Assembly (NCBI RefSeq): GCF_012726235.1 | Contig: NZ_JAASAH010000006.1 | Coordinates: 283,745-347,744 of the forward strand | Length of the DNA stretch: 64,000 nt | Direction of reading: 5' to 3' | DNA from: Streptomyces sp. HNM0574 | Lineage (GTDB): Bacteria; Actinomycetota; Actinomycetes; Streptomycetales; Streptomycetaceae | Shown: one piece after another, positions 30,839 through 38,904 of the stretch | How positions within the stretch are numbered: position 1 is the stretch's first letter | Layout of the letters: each line of letters opens with the position of its first letter | Made by a program: the position numbers and the translations under genes | Notes under the pieces: generated by a model | Database searches by the model: none | Seen by the model: only the letters and a program-made list of their open reading frames with translations | What the model was told of the DNA's origin: nothing

Positions 30839-31126
30839 ATGTCCTTCCTGTACGGCGGCAGTGCCGAGAGCCTGGAGATGTTCCTGACCAGGGTGAAGTT
30901 CTTCGCGCTCGGCTGGGTTCCCGCGTCCCTGGCGCTGGTGTGGTTCCTGAGCCGGGAAGAGGGCTGGCGGATGAGCTTCCTGCTGCTCTGTGCTGGCCCG
31001 CCCGTCGCCGCCTGGCTGGGAGTCCGCGCCCAGCGCGAGATCCGTCCCGGCCTCGCCTGGGCCGCGCTGGCCACGGCCCTCGTCCCGTTCGCGCTGATGC
31101 TCGCCGTCGAGGCGCTCGCCGCGTAG
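30839..31126 (+). CDS. Small predicted membrane protein, function unknown
   Basis: A 95-residue protein with three hydrophobic segments: VKFFALGWVPASLALVWFL (about 19-37), MSFLLLCAGPPVAAWLGV (about 45-62) and AWAALATALVPFALMLAVE (about 73-91). There is no cysteine pair or other motif, and I recognise no family. No strong RBS precedes the ATG. Codon usage is normal for a high-GC gene, which supports it being real. It stands alone between the decayed region and the methyltransferase cassette. Confidence 0.55.
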   Translation: MSFLYGGSAESLEMFLTRVKFFALGWVPASLALVWFLSREEGWRMSFLLLCAGPPVAAWLGVRAQREIRPGLAWAALATALVPFALMLAVEALAA

Positions 31127-31269
31127 CCGCCCCCGGCGCGTCCCGCTGACCGGACGCCGCCACCTGGCTCCAACAGGCCCGTACGCACGCCCGGTTGGCG
31201 GTTTTCGGCCCCGGTGGTCAGCGCCACCAGGCAGAACACGAGCGATCATGGCTGGTTACAGAGAGCCAC

Positions 31270-31297
31270 TTGAAAGAAATAGAGTGTTCGCTATGGT
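31270..31297 (+). promoter_or_regulatory. Candidate promoter of the methyltransferase-oxygenase cassette
   Basis: TTGAAA (31270-31275) and TATGGT (31292-31297) with a 16-bp spacer lie in a locally AT-richer patch. Transcription from about 31304 would leave a leader of about 380 nt before the methyltransferase gene. Confidence 0.5.
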
Positions 31298-31345
31298 GTT
31301 GGAGGAACACGACAGAGCCGGAACCACCTCACTGCGAGGAGAGGC

Positions 31346-31426
31346 ATGTCTTCTGCCGTAGCCACACCCGTCATCGGCGTCTGCCGCACGCCGTGGCGGT
31401 GTCGCACCTTCGGCACCTTCCCGTAA
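31346..31426 (+). CDS. Possible 26-residue peptide gene in the cassette leader
   Basis: ATG at 31346 follows GCGAGGAGAGGC, a strong RBS, about 42 nt after the predicted transcription start, and the frame ends with TAA at 31424-31426. The peptide has C13 and C19 around TPW (residues 15-17) and ends TFGTFP. It could be a modified-peptide precursor for the oxygenase and methyltransferase downstream, or a regulatory leader peptide. Only position, RBS and the AT-rich stop support it; there is no homology evidence. Confidence 0.35.
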   Translation: MSSAVATPVIGVCRTPWRCRTFGTFP

Positions 31427-31686
31427 CGCCACGATGCACCGGCCGGAGACCGTTCCCGCCGGTCGCAGATTCGGCACCACCCCCCACCGTTTCCTTTCCG
31501 GGCCGCCCTGCAAGGGCACCGGCCACCGGCGCCGAGAACCGGCGCCCGACGCATCGGACGTACGCCGCGCCACGGCGGAAGAATGCCGTGAGAACGCCGC
31601 ACCCCGATGTGTCCCGCAATGCGACGTGTCCCGCACCACGCGATACGTGCTGCCCGGAAGTGCGACCACACATCGAGGAGTTCGGC

Positions 31687-32724
31687 ATGACCCAGTCCAT
31701 GGATCAGGAAGTCGACGCCTATTCTGCCGGGGTGAGTCACTACTCCTCCCCGGGGCGCAGGGACGCCGTGAAGCGGAAATGGGAGGAGCCGGTCTCTCTC
31801 CGCATCATCGAAAAGGCCCTCGCGTTCACCGGGAAGGACGGCCGGCTGCGCGTCGTGGACGTCGGCTGCGGCGCCGGGGACGGACTGCGCCTCATCGACT
31901 CCGTCGTCGGGCCGGACGCCGAAATCGCCTATCACGGACTGGACTTGGACGACCGGCTGCTCGCCCTGGCCAAGTCCGAGAACGAGGGACGCGGCGGCGC
32001 CCATTTCCACCCGGGCGACATGCGGTACGACATCCCGGACGAGCCAACCGACCTGTACTTCTCGTGCGGCGTCCCGTATTCGCACCTCACCGGCGACGAA
32101 CTCGAGGACACCCTCAGGTCCGTCATGGAACGCATACGCCGGAACCGGACGCGTTCGGCGATCGTGGTGGACGTGCTGGGCCGGTACTCGCTCGAATGGC
32201 AGGAGAAATGGCCCAGTTACCGCTGGGACTACCGGATGAACTTCTTCCAGGACGGCGGCGAGGTGGAACCCACCCCGATGTCCTTCTGGAGTTCGCACGA
32301 CCTCCTGCAGGTCATCGCCAAGGCGGTCGAGGGCGCCGGAGTACGCGCTTCCTCCGTGGACTTCGTGGACCGTTCCGTCATGGTGGGCCGGCACACGACG
32401 ACCGGTGAATTCAACCCGGACATCCGCCCCTACCGGAATCTCGTCAACCAGCTGGAAGAGGGCAGGGGCGGGGTGGAGGTGGCCGATCTGTACTTCCCGC
32501 GGAAGACGGGCCTCGCGCCCACCCCGGTCATGGCATTCCATCAGGACTTCCGCCGCACATGGAACTCCACCGTGGATGACATATGCGGCGGAGCGGTCAC
32601 GGTCCCCGAACGGGCCGCGGCCACACTCGCAGGCAAGCTGCGGACGGTGGAGTGGCGCAATGCCCCCGGTCTCGGGGTCGGCCACTCCCTTTCCGCGATC
32701 GTAGGCATCGACGGTGCACACTGA
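31687..32724 (+). CDS. SAM-dependent methyltransferase of an uncharacterised cassette
   Basis: A 345-residue class I methyltransferase with SAM motif VDVGCGAGDG (residues 57-66), an acidic residue in YHGLDLDDR (post-I) and FHPGDMRYD. The C-terminal third (from about 240) is not part of the standard fold and may bind the substrate. GAGGAG lies 8 bp before the ATG. The longer open frame upstream is low-complexity and without an RBS. It is followed after 21 bp by the Fe/2-oxoglutarate oxygenase gene. GC3 is visibly lower than in neighbouring genes (many TTC/GAA/AAT-type choices), hinting at acquisition. The substrate is unknown. Confidence 0.8.
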   Translation: MTQSMDQEVDAYSAGVSHYSSPGRRDAVKRKWEEPVSLRIIEKALAFTGKDGRLRVVDVGCGAGDGLRLIDSVVGPDAEIAYHGLDLDDRLLALAKSENEGRGGAHFHPGDMRYDIPDEPTDLYFSCGVPYSHLTGDELEDTLRSVMERIRRNRTRSAIVVDVLGRYSLEWQEKWPSYRWDYRMNFFQDGGEVEPTPMSFWSSHDLLQVIAKAVEGAGVRASSVDFVDRSVMVGRHTTTGEFNPDIRPYRNLVNQLEEGRGGVEVADLYFPRKTGLAPTPVMAFHQDFRRTWNSTVDDICGGAVTVPERAAATLAGKLRTVEWRNAPGLGVGHSLSAIVGIDGAH

Positions 32725-32745
32725 CCTGCAAGGGGAGGAACAGCC

Positions 32746-33501
32746 GTGAAGGTCGAGTTCGAGATGGACAGGAGCACGCTCCTGCGCAAGAACGAACACT
32801 GGAAGATAGGCAACCTGGGAATCATGCAGATCCAGCATGACTACCCGGGTGAACTCCTCGACACGATCAAGCGCAAGGCGCTCGTCATCAAGGAACAGCA
32901 GAGCGCCAACATGCACCTCAATCTGCGCTTCATCCGGAACGCGCAGAAGTACATCCCGGAAATCGCCGAAGTCGTCCACTACCCGGGCCGGTTGGAGGGC
33001 CTGAGCGAACTGGCCGGTGAGGAACTGGAGCCCTATCCCTTCACCGTGATCAGCACCGCCATCACCTTCATGGGGCCCGAGGACGGGACGGTGGACTGGC
33101 ACGGCGACGGCCCGCCGATCACCGAACTCGTCGCGCTGGAGCACGAAGGCGTCACCGGCGGCCGGCTGGAGCTCTACCAGGACGACTTCGAGTCGACCAT
33201 GGCGGCCGTCCAGGCCGGCGAGACCTTGGACCCCGACCGGGTCCTGCACATCCAGCACAAGGTCGGCAGCAGCATGTTCGGCCAGCTCATGCGGGTGCCG
33301 CACCGCACGGAGCCCATGACGAGCGGCACCCGAATCACGCTGACCATGAACCTTCGCTCCGTCGAGAAGCCCTTCATGGACAGCAACCCGATGCACTATC
33401 TGGCCGCCGACAACCCCGACTTCGAATGGGTCGACGAGTACGTCGACGACGTGCGCTACCGGCAGCTCCCGGCGTACCTGAAGTACCGGGAATCCCTGTA
33501 A
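32746..33501 (+). CDS. Fe(II)/2-oxoglutarate-dependent oxygenase-like protein
   Basis: A 251-residue protein with a candidate facial triad H119-G-D121 (VDWHGDGPP) and H186 (VPHRTEP), plus R196 ten residues later (TSGTRITLTMNLR) as the 2-oxoglutarate anchor. This H-x-D...H...R spacing is typical of the 2OG oxygenase superfamily. No characterised family is recognised. GTGAAG-type start is ATG at 32758 or 32746; the latter, GTG (MKVEFEMDRS), follows GGGGAGGAAC and is preferred. It sits between methyltransferase and exporter genes, consistent with tailoring of a small molecule or peptide. Confidence 0.72.
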   Translation: MKVEFEMDRSTLLRKNEHWKIGNLGIMQIQHDYPGELLDTIKRKALVIKEQQSANMHLNLRFIRNAQKYIPEIAEVVHYPGRLEGLSELAGEELEPYPFTVISTAITFMGPEDGTVDWHGDGPPITELVALEHEGVTGGRLELYQDDFESTMAAVQAGETLDPDRVLHIQHKVGSSMFGQLMRVPHRTEPMTSGTRITLTMNLRSVEKPFMDSNPMHYLAADNPDFEWVDEYVDDVRYRQLPAYLKYRESL

Positions 33502-33535
33502 GCAGACCGAACGACACGAGGACGACAGGCACAAC

Positions 33536-34489
33536 GTGGAATCACTCGACGTATCCAGCGCACCGCAGGACACCGGGAGCCCGGGAAAGCAGCGCAACTC
33601 CCGGGCCAACGCGGGAATCCTGTTAGCCTTCGGCGGCATCGGATTCTGGTCCACCAACGCACTCGCCGGATCGACCGCGCTCCAGTCGCTGGACATCGGG
33701 ATCGTGCTCGTGCTGCAGTTCTGTTCGGCAACGGCGGCGCTCGCGGTGATCCACCTGCTGCGAGCGCCCCGCGGCCGGACGGCGGCAGAACCGCTCACCC
33801 GGCGCGACTACTGGACGGGCGCCTTCGTCGGCATCATCGGCTTCGCCGGGACGCAGACGACCCAGTATCTCGGATTCGCGTACGCACCGATCGTCGAATC
33901 CAACATCATCGCCTACGGCTGGCCCATGTTCGCGGCCGTCTGGCTGGTACTCGTCACCCGCACACGGGGAACGCTCACGGGATTCGCGCTCTCCGTACTC
34001 GGATTCCTCGGCGTCGCCCTGATGACCGTAGGGCAGAACGAATCCTCCGGCACGGGCAGCGGTTGGGGCTATGCGGCCGCACTGGCCTCCGCTTTCTGCA
34101 TGGCCTTCTACACGCTCGCGGCAGGACGCGTACGCGCCTCCGCCTCGTACGTGATGCTGTGCGGCGGCGGCGTGGGCATCGTCATCGCCTTCGCCATCGC
34201 CCTGCTGAGCGACACCGACTGGAACCCCTCCACGGCGTGGGCCGCCATGGCCTATGTCGGAATCGGCCCCTGCGCCGCCGGGTTTCTGCTGTGGAGCCTG
34301 GGAATGTCCCGCAGCCGGGGACGTCTCGCCCCGCTCGGCTACGCCACTCCCGTCCTCTCGACACTGGTACTTCTCGCCGCCGGCCGGTCGTTCGGCGGCC
34401 CCGCCGCATTCCTCGGCGCCGTCCTCGTCCTGCTGTGCACCGTCGGCGTCCTGATCAACGACCGCGTCAACGGCGAAGGCGGGCTGTAG
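33536..34489 (+). CDS. EamA/DMT-family transporter with a TTA codon
   Basis: A 317-residue protein with about ten hydrophobic segments in two EamA repeats, e.g. IGFWSTNALAGST and GFVGIIGFAGTQTTQYLG-like stretches. It is probably an exporter of a small polar metabolite. An in-frame TTA leucine codon lies at 33623-33625 (residue 30), so translation should depend on the bldA tRNA. The start is GTG at 33536, 34 bp after the oxygenase stop. It is followed 4 bp later by the HAD gene. Confidence 0.82.
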   Translation: MESLDVSSAPQDTGSPGKQRNSRANAGILLAFGGIGFWSTNALAGSTALQSLDIGIVLVLQFCSATAALAVIHLLRAPRGRTAAEPLTRRDYWTGAFVGIIGFAGTQTTQYLGFAYAPIVESNIIAYGWPMFAAVWLVLVTRTRGTLTGFALSVLGFLGVALMTVGQNESSGTGSGWGYAAALASAFCMAFYTLAAGRVRASASYVMLCGGGVGIVIAFAIALLSDTDWNPSTAWAAMAYVGIGPCAAGFLLWSLGMSRSRGRLAPLGYATPVLSTLVLLAAGRSFGGPAAFLGAVLVLLCTVGVLINDRVNGEGGL

Positions 34490-34493
34490 ATTC

Positions 34494-35183
34494 ATGGGGA
34501 CGCCCACCGGGAAACGCACCGTCATCTTCGATCTCGACGGCACGCTGCTCGACAGCTCGACCGCCTATTTCCGCGCGGAACGGAGCGCCTTGCGGGAGCA
34601 CTGCGGCATCACGCTCACCCGTGAGGAACACGACGGCTGCATCGGTTACAGCCTTGCCGAGATGCTGGAGCGCATCGTCACCGAGCGCCGCCCCGGCGTA
34701 CCGGTCGGGCCCGTACTGCATGCGGTGCAGCAGCATTATCTGGACGAACTCCGGCGCGAGTGCCGCCCGTTCCCCGGGATGCGGGAACTCGTCCGGTGTC
34801 TTCACGCCGCAGGGCACCCGCTGGCCGTCGCCTCGGGTTCGCCGCGCAAGGTCATCGGCACCGTACTCGAACTCCTGGAGCTCACCCGGGAGTTCACCTG
34901 CTTCGTCTCCTCCGAGGAGGTCGCGGCCGGTAAGCCGGAGCCGGATGTGTTCCGGGAGACGGCGCGCAGAATGAGCGCGCGGGAATGCGTCGTCGTCGAG
35001 GACTCATGGATCGGAGCCGAGGCCGCCCGGCGGGCCGGAATTCCCTGCTTTCTACTGCGGGACGTGCCGGATCCGGCGACCGGGCAGACGCCGGAGCGGC
35101 CCCCGCCGCAGGGCGTCACCGTGGTCCGGCGGCAGGGTGCCGAGATCACCGGCGTACTCCTCGATCTTGTGGAGAACCTCTAA
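34494..35183 (+). CDS. HAD-superfamily phosphatase (phosphoglycolate phosphatase-like)
   Basis: A 229-residue HAD enzyme: motif I IFDLDGTLLDSS with nucleophile D13 and acid D15, motif II ASGSPRKV, motif III lysine in AAGKPEPDVF and motif IV VVEDSWIGAEAA. The cap insertion (about 20-85) is the helical C1 type. It ends the cassette, so removal of a phosphate from a biosynthetic intermediate is a sensible inference. A hairpin terminator follows. Confidence 0.85.
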   Translation: MGTPTGKRTVIFDLDGTLLDSSTAYFRAERSALREHCGITLTREEHDGCIGYSLAEMLERIVTERRPGVPVGPVLHAVQQHYLDELRRECRPFPGMRELVRCLHAAGHPLAVASGSPRKVIGTVLELLELTREFTCFVSSEEVAAGKPEPDVFRETARRMSARECVVVEDSWIGAEAARRAGIPCFLLRDVPDPATGQTPERPPPQGVTVVRRQGAEITGVLLDLVENL

Positions 35184-35221
35184 ACCGGGCACGGCCAAGG
35201 TGAACTTTCGGTAGCTCTACG

Positions 35222-35264
35222 TGACGGCGGGGCGAAGGGGTGTCGCCCTTGCGGCTCCCCGTCA
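35222..35264. terminator. Imperfect hairpin between convergent HAD and CYTH genes
   Basis: TGACGG and CCGTCA are the outer arms and GAAGGG/CCCTT the inner, with mismatches between. It overlaps the CYTH stop codon and can serve both genes. Confidence 0.6.
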
Positions 35265-35906
35265 GAAGCGGAGGTTGGTCAGCGCGCTCAGGGTGATCCC
35301 GTAACGGGCGTGCACGGCCGCGGTGTTGTCGCCGGTGAGCGCGGTGCGGGGGAGCTCCAGCCGGTCGGCGGCGCTGTGCACGTGCGCGGCGTTCCTGCCC
35401 TCCAGGCCCAGGAACGGCGGGATCAGCGGCCACGAGTCGATCTCCAGCCGCACGTCCTCCAGGAGCCAGGACGAGCGGTGGTTCTCGTGGTACGCGCGGG
35501 GCGTGAAGCCGAGCTGTTCCAGCAGGGCGTGCGCCTGGTCGAAGTCGGCCACGGCCAGTTCCGCGCTCCGGCGGCTCCGGCCGCCCCCGGCGGGCAGCTC
35601 GTTGGCGCAGACCGTGACCCGGCGTCCGGTGTCCCGCAGCAGGGCCCAGCGGTACGGGTTCTCGGAGACGCTGTACACGTGCCGCCGCAGATGCCGGTCG
35701 GCCAGGTGCCGCCCGCCGGCCCGCGCGATCCGCTCGGCCATCCGCTCCGGGTCGATGTCCAGCACCTTCGCGACGTGCCGGTGCGCCGCCGGTGCGGACG
35801 CGGAGCGGGTCTGCGTACCGGCCCCCACGGAGCCGGAGCCGGGGGACGCGGGGGAGTCGAGGGGTTCGAGGGAGTCGATGTACTCGGTAAGGGATGTATC
35901 CGTCAT
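35262..35906 (-). CDS. CYTH-domain protein (adenylate cyclase class IV/thiamine triphosphatase-like)
   Basis: A 214-residue protein with AHRHVAKVLDIDPERMAERI, the start of the CYTH tunnel, followed by RRHVYSV and the acidic/basic strands RLEIDSWPLIPPFLGLEG. The usual ExExK opening is replaced by HRHVAKV, so the metal-binding glutamates are altered. The first about 45 residues are low-complexity. CYTH proteins hydrolyse or cyclise triphosphorylated substrates; activity here is uncertain. It stands alone between the HAD gene and tetR. Confidence 0.72.
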   Translation of the reverse strand: MTDTSLTEYIDSLEPLDSPASPGSGSVGAGTQTRSASAPAAHRHVAKVLDIDPERMAERIARAGGRHLADRHLRRHVYSVSENPYRWALLRDTGRRVTVCANELPAGGGRSRRSAELAVADFDQAHALLEQLGFTPRAYHENHRSSWLLEDVRLEIDSWPLIPPFLGLEGRNAAHVHSAADRLELPRTALTGDNTAAVHARYGITLSALTNLRF

Positions 35907-36030
35907 GTCCCCAGGCTGAAGGCGACCCCGGGGGCCTCGCATGTCGGCGGCCCCGAGCCCGTGACGCCCGAACGCGCGACGGCCGGAACGTACCCGCACT
36001 CGCGCCGGAGGTGCCGCGCCCGGCCCCCGG

Positions 36031-36597
36031 TCAGGTCAGCAGTTCCCTGGCGATCTCGCGTGCCTCGGTGAGGAGCTCCTTGCCGTGGATGCCGTGGTGC
36101 GCGAAGGCGCCCTCCAGCAGCAGGAAGAGGTGGCGCGCCAGGCGGGCCGGGTTCTCCGCGTCCGGCCGGTCCTCGGCGATGAGCTCGCCCAACCGCTCCT
36201 CGACGGACTGCTTGTGGTACCGGATGATCGCGTACGCCGGGTGTTCGACGGGGAGTTCGGCCGCCGCGTTGAGGAAGCCGCAGCCGCGGGTGATGGTGCG
36301 GGCGTCCTCCGCGTACACGTCGAAGACGGTGAGCGCGCGCGGTGCCTCGGCGGCGGCGAGCCGCTCCTCCAGCCCCTGCCACCACGTCGAGTGACGGTTC
36401 TTCAGGTACGTCGCGACGAGCGCGTCCTTGGAGCCGAAGTTGTTGTACAGGGTGCGCTTGGTCACGCCCGATTCGGCGGCGATGGTGTCCACGCCGACGG
36501 CGTGAATGCCGCCGTTGTAGAACAAACCGGACGCGACGTCGAGGATGCGCCGCGCCCTGGGTGTCAGATCGCGCGGGTCGACCGCCTCGTGTTCCAT
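36031..36597 (-). CDS. TetR-family transcriptional regulator
   Basis: A 188-residue TetR with an HTH at about residues 35-56 (VDTIAAESGVTKRTLYNNFGSKDALV) and an all-helical ligand domain. The intergenic region to the right has two copies of a 14-bp operator-like motif, one overlapping the likely -10 (TTATAC) of its own promoter, which suggests autorepression. Its targets may include the small ORF to the right and possibly the BCCT transporter. Confidence 0.88.
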   Translation of the reverse strand: MEHEAVDPRDLTPRARRILDVASGLFYNGGIHAVGVDTIAAESGVTKRTLYNNFGSKDALVATYLKNRHSTWWQGLEERLAAAEAPRALTVFDVYAEDARTITRGCGFLNAAAELPVEHPAYAIIRYHKQSVEERLGELIAEDRPDAENPARLARHLFLLLEGAFAHHGIHGKELLTEAREIARELLT

Positions 36598-36613
36598 GCG
36601 TCCCCTTGACTTT

Positions 36614-36664
36614 CACAGGTCTGTATAACGTACTCTCGGCCCCCGAATTACACAGATCAGTATA
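36614..36664. promoter_or_regulatory. Twin TetR operator-like repeats
   Basis: CACAGGTCTGTATA (36614-36627) and CACAGATCAGTATA (36651-36664) agree at 12 of 14 positions, and the ACAGGTCTGT core of the first is a near palindrome. They are direct repeats 37 bp apart between tetR and a small rightward ORF. Confidence 0.6.
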
Positions 36665-36673
36665 GGGGGTGTC

Positions 36674-36877
36674 ATGCCGAGGTGGCTTGGACGCGCGTTC
36701 GGGGTGCTCGGTGAGGTCGCGCTGGCGGTCGACGCGGGAAGCGCCATCCGCCACGGACAGCCGGTGACCGAGCGTGCCTACCGCAGGTGCACGCGTCCGG
36801 AGGTCCTGACCGTGCCGCGCGCCTGGCTCGCGGACGGTCCCCGCGCCACGGCCCACGCGCCGGTACGCGGGCGCTGA
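36674..36877 (+). CDS. Small protein of unknown function divergent from tetR
   Basis: A 67-residue frame beginning MPRWLGRAFGVLGEVALAVD. GGGGGTGTC precedes the ATG, a fair RBS. The first 35 residues look like ordinary coding sequence; the last 25 are Arg/Ala/Pro-rich and may be out of frame. It could be the stump of a longer gene. I recognise no family. Confidence 0.4.
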   Translation: MPRWLGRAFGVLGEVALAVDAGSAIRHGQPVTERAYRRCTRPEVLTVPRAWLADGPRATAHAPVRGR

Positions 36878-37002
36878 GGCGCCGGGCGGCGGACCGCGCC
36901 CCGGCCCGCCGCCCCACGGCACCCCCGCGCTCCCGCCGCGCCCGGCCCCCGCGCCGGTGACCGGGGCCGGAGCGTCACCATGCACGCAGAGTAAGGAATA
37001 CC

Positions 37003-38838
37003 GTGTCCTCTCCCTCAGGAGCAGAACCGACAGCAGCCCGCGAGGCAGCGCGGGACAAGGCCCCGGAGACAGCACCGGGGGACGCCCGTGAGACGGCGAC
37101 GGGCGGCGGCCCGGCGGCGGCCTGGCGGAGCCTCCGCAAGCCGGTGTTCGTCCCGGCCCTGCTGATCATCGTCGCCGCGCTGGCGTTCGCCACCTGGTAC
37201 GGGGCCGCCTACGGCGACGACGCCGAGGCCGCCTTCACCGCCCTTCGGGACCGGATCGGCGAGACCGTCGGCTGGTGGTACGTCCTCCTCGTCACGGGCT
37301 TCCTGGTGTTCGCCTTCTGGGTCGCGCTGTCCAGGGCGGGCGACATCCGGCTCGGACGGGACGACGAGCGGCCGGAGTTCTCGCGGTTCTCCTGGTTCGC
37401 GATGCTCTTCTCGGCCGGGATGGGCATCGGCCTCGTCTTCTGGGGCGTCGCCGAACCGCTGAACCACATGATGTCCCCGCCGGACATCGCGGGCGTCGAG
37501 CCCGGTTCGGCCGAGGCCGGACGCGCCGCCATCGGGCAGGCCCTCTTCCACTGGGGGCTGCACGCCTGGGGCATCTACGTCGTCGTCGGGCTCGGACTGG
37601 CCTACATGTCCTTCCGGCGCGGCCGCCCGCTCTCCGTCCGCTGGCTGCTCGAACCGCTGCTCGGCCGCCGGCTCGTCGAGTCCTGGGCCGGCCACGCCAT
37701 CGACGTCTTCGCCGTCGTCGGCACCGTCTTCGGCGTCGCCACCTCGCTCGGCCAGGGCGCCCTGCAGATCCAGGCCGGACTGGCCCACCTCGGCTGGTTC
37801 GAACCCTCCGGCACGCTGCTCCTCGCCGTCGTCGTCCTGATCACGGCGGCGGGCACGGTCTCCGTGGTCAGCGGGCTCGACAAGGGCGTGCGGTGGCTGT
37901 CCAACGCCAACATGACGCTCGCCGCCGTGCTGGCCCTGCTCGTCCTGCTGATCGGGCCGACGGTGTTCCTGCTCCGGTCCGTGGTGCAGAACACCGGTGA
38001 ATACGTCCAGGCGATACCGCAGTTCATGTTCGTCACCGGAGCGGGCGCCACCGACGGCTGGACGCTCGGCTGGACCCTGTTCAACCAGGCCTGGTTCCTC
38101 AGCTGGGCCCCGTTCGTGGGCATGTTCATCGCCCGCATCTCCCGCGGCCGCACCATCCGCGAGTTCGTCCTCGGCGTCCTGCTGGCGCCCACGCTCATCG
38201 CGATCGTGTGGTTCACGGTCTTCGGCAGCACCGGGCTGCTCTACCAGCTCCGGAACGGCTCCATGGTCGGGAAGGGCGGCGTCATCGACACCGACACCTC
38301 GCTGTTCCTGCTGTTCGAGCAACTTCCGGTGGGCGCGGGCGTGACCGTCGTGCTGGCCGTCGTCGCGATGCTGGTGATCACCCTGTTCTTCGTCACCTCG
38401 TCCGACTCCTGCTCCCTCGTCGTCGACGTCCTCTCGCACGGCGGACGGGCCGAGACCCCGCGGGTGACCCGGCTGTTCTGGTCCGTCGTCATCGGCGTGG
38501 CGGGCGCCCTGCTGCTCCTCGCCGGCGGCTCGGCCGCGCTCACCGTGCTCCAGGTCAGCTCGATCGCCAGCGCGGCACCGCTCTCCGTGATCTACGCGCT
38601 CGCCGTGGTCGCCCTGATCCGGATGTTCCGCTACGAGACGGCGGTCATGCCCCGCTACGTACGCGTCGGCGGCTCCCGACGACCCCCGGAACAGGGCGAG
38701 TCGGCGACCACCCTCGCCGTGCACGACCTCCCCCGGCACGCCGTCACCCGGGACGCCCCGACCGGCGCCCTCACCTGCGACACGGCCGCCCGCGACCCCC
38801 TTGGGGACGCGCCCGAGCACCCGGCGTCCGCACGCTGA
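37003..38838 (+). CDS. BCCT-family betaine/choline/carnitine transporter
   Basis: A 611-residue transporter with 12 predicted transmembrane segments. The BCCT signature region reads WTLFNQAWFLSWAP with FVGMFIARISRGRTIREF, and the sodium/substrate region FSAGMGIGLVFWGVAEP is intact. It begins with a disordered about 40-residue N-terminus and ends in a long hydrophilic tail. GTG at 37003 follows AAGGAA. It likely brings in glycine betaine or choline for the demethylation pathway at 7-30 kb, although it is not in the same operon. Confidence 0.88.
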   Translation: MSSPSGAEPTAAREAARDKAPETAPGDARETATGGGPAAAWRSLRKPVFVPALLIIVAALAFATWYGAAYGDDAEAAFTALRDRIGETVGWWYVLLVTGFLVFAFWVALSRAGDIRLGRDDERPEFSRFSWFAMLFSAGMGIGLVFWGVAEPLNHMMSPPDIAGVEPGSAEAGRAAIGQALFHWGLHAWGIYVVVGLGLAYMSFRRGRPLSVRWLLEPLLGRRLVESWAGHAIDVFAVVGTVFGVATSLGQGALQIQAGLAHLGWFEPSGTLLLAVVVLITAAGTVSVVSGLDKGVRWLSNANMTLAAVLALLVLLIGPTVFLLRSVVQNTGEYVQAIPQFMFVTGAGATDGWTLGWTLFNQAWFLSWAPFVGMFIARISRGRTIREFVLGVLLAPTLIAIVWFTVFGSTGLLYQLRNGSMVGKGGVIDTDTSLFLLFEQLPVGAGVTVVLAVVAMLVITLFFVTSSDSCSLVVDVLSHGGRAETPRVTRLFWSVVIGVAGALLLLAGGSAALTVLQVSSIASAAPLSVIYALAVVALIRMFRYETAVMPRYVRVGGSRRPPEQGESATTLAVHDLPRHAVTRDAPTGALTCDTAARDPLGDAPEHPASAR

Positions 38839-38843
38839 CCGGG

Positions 38844-38897
38844 CACGCGCGGGGGCCGGGCCCGTCGGACGACGACGGACCCGGCCCCCGGCGCGCA
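38844..38897. terminator. Strong bidirectional hairpin
   Basis: GCGCGGGGGCCGGG and CCCGGCCCCCGGCGCGC form the core of a long stem with GACGG/CCGTC nearer the loop, between the convergent BCCT and GPP methyltransferase genes. Confidence 0.75.
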
Positions 38898-38904
38898 CCG
38901 GCGG

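Noticed and set aside
31195..31686. An in-frame N-terminal extension of the methyltransferase
   Set aside because: The extension crosses the predicted promoter and is low-complexity and His/Arg-rich, while ATG 31687 has an RBS.
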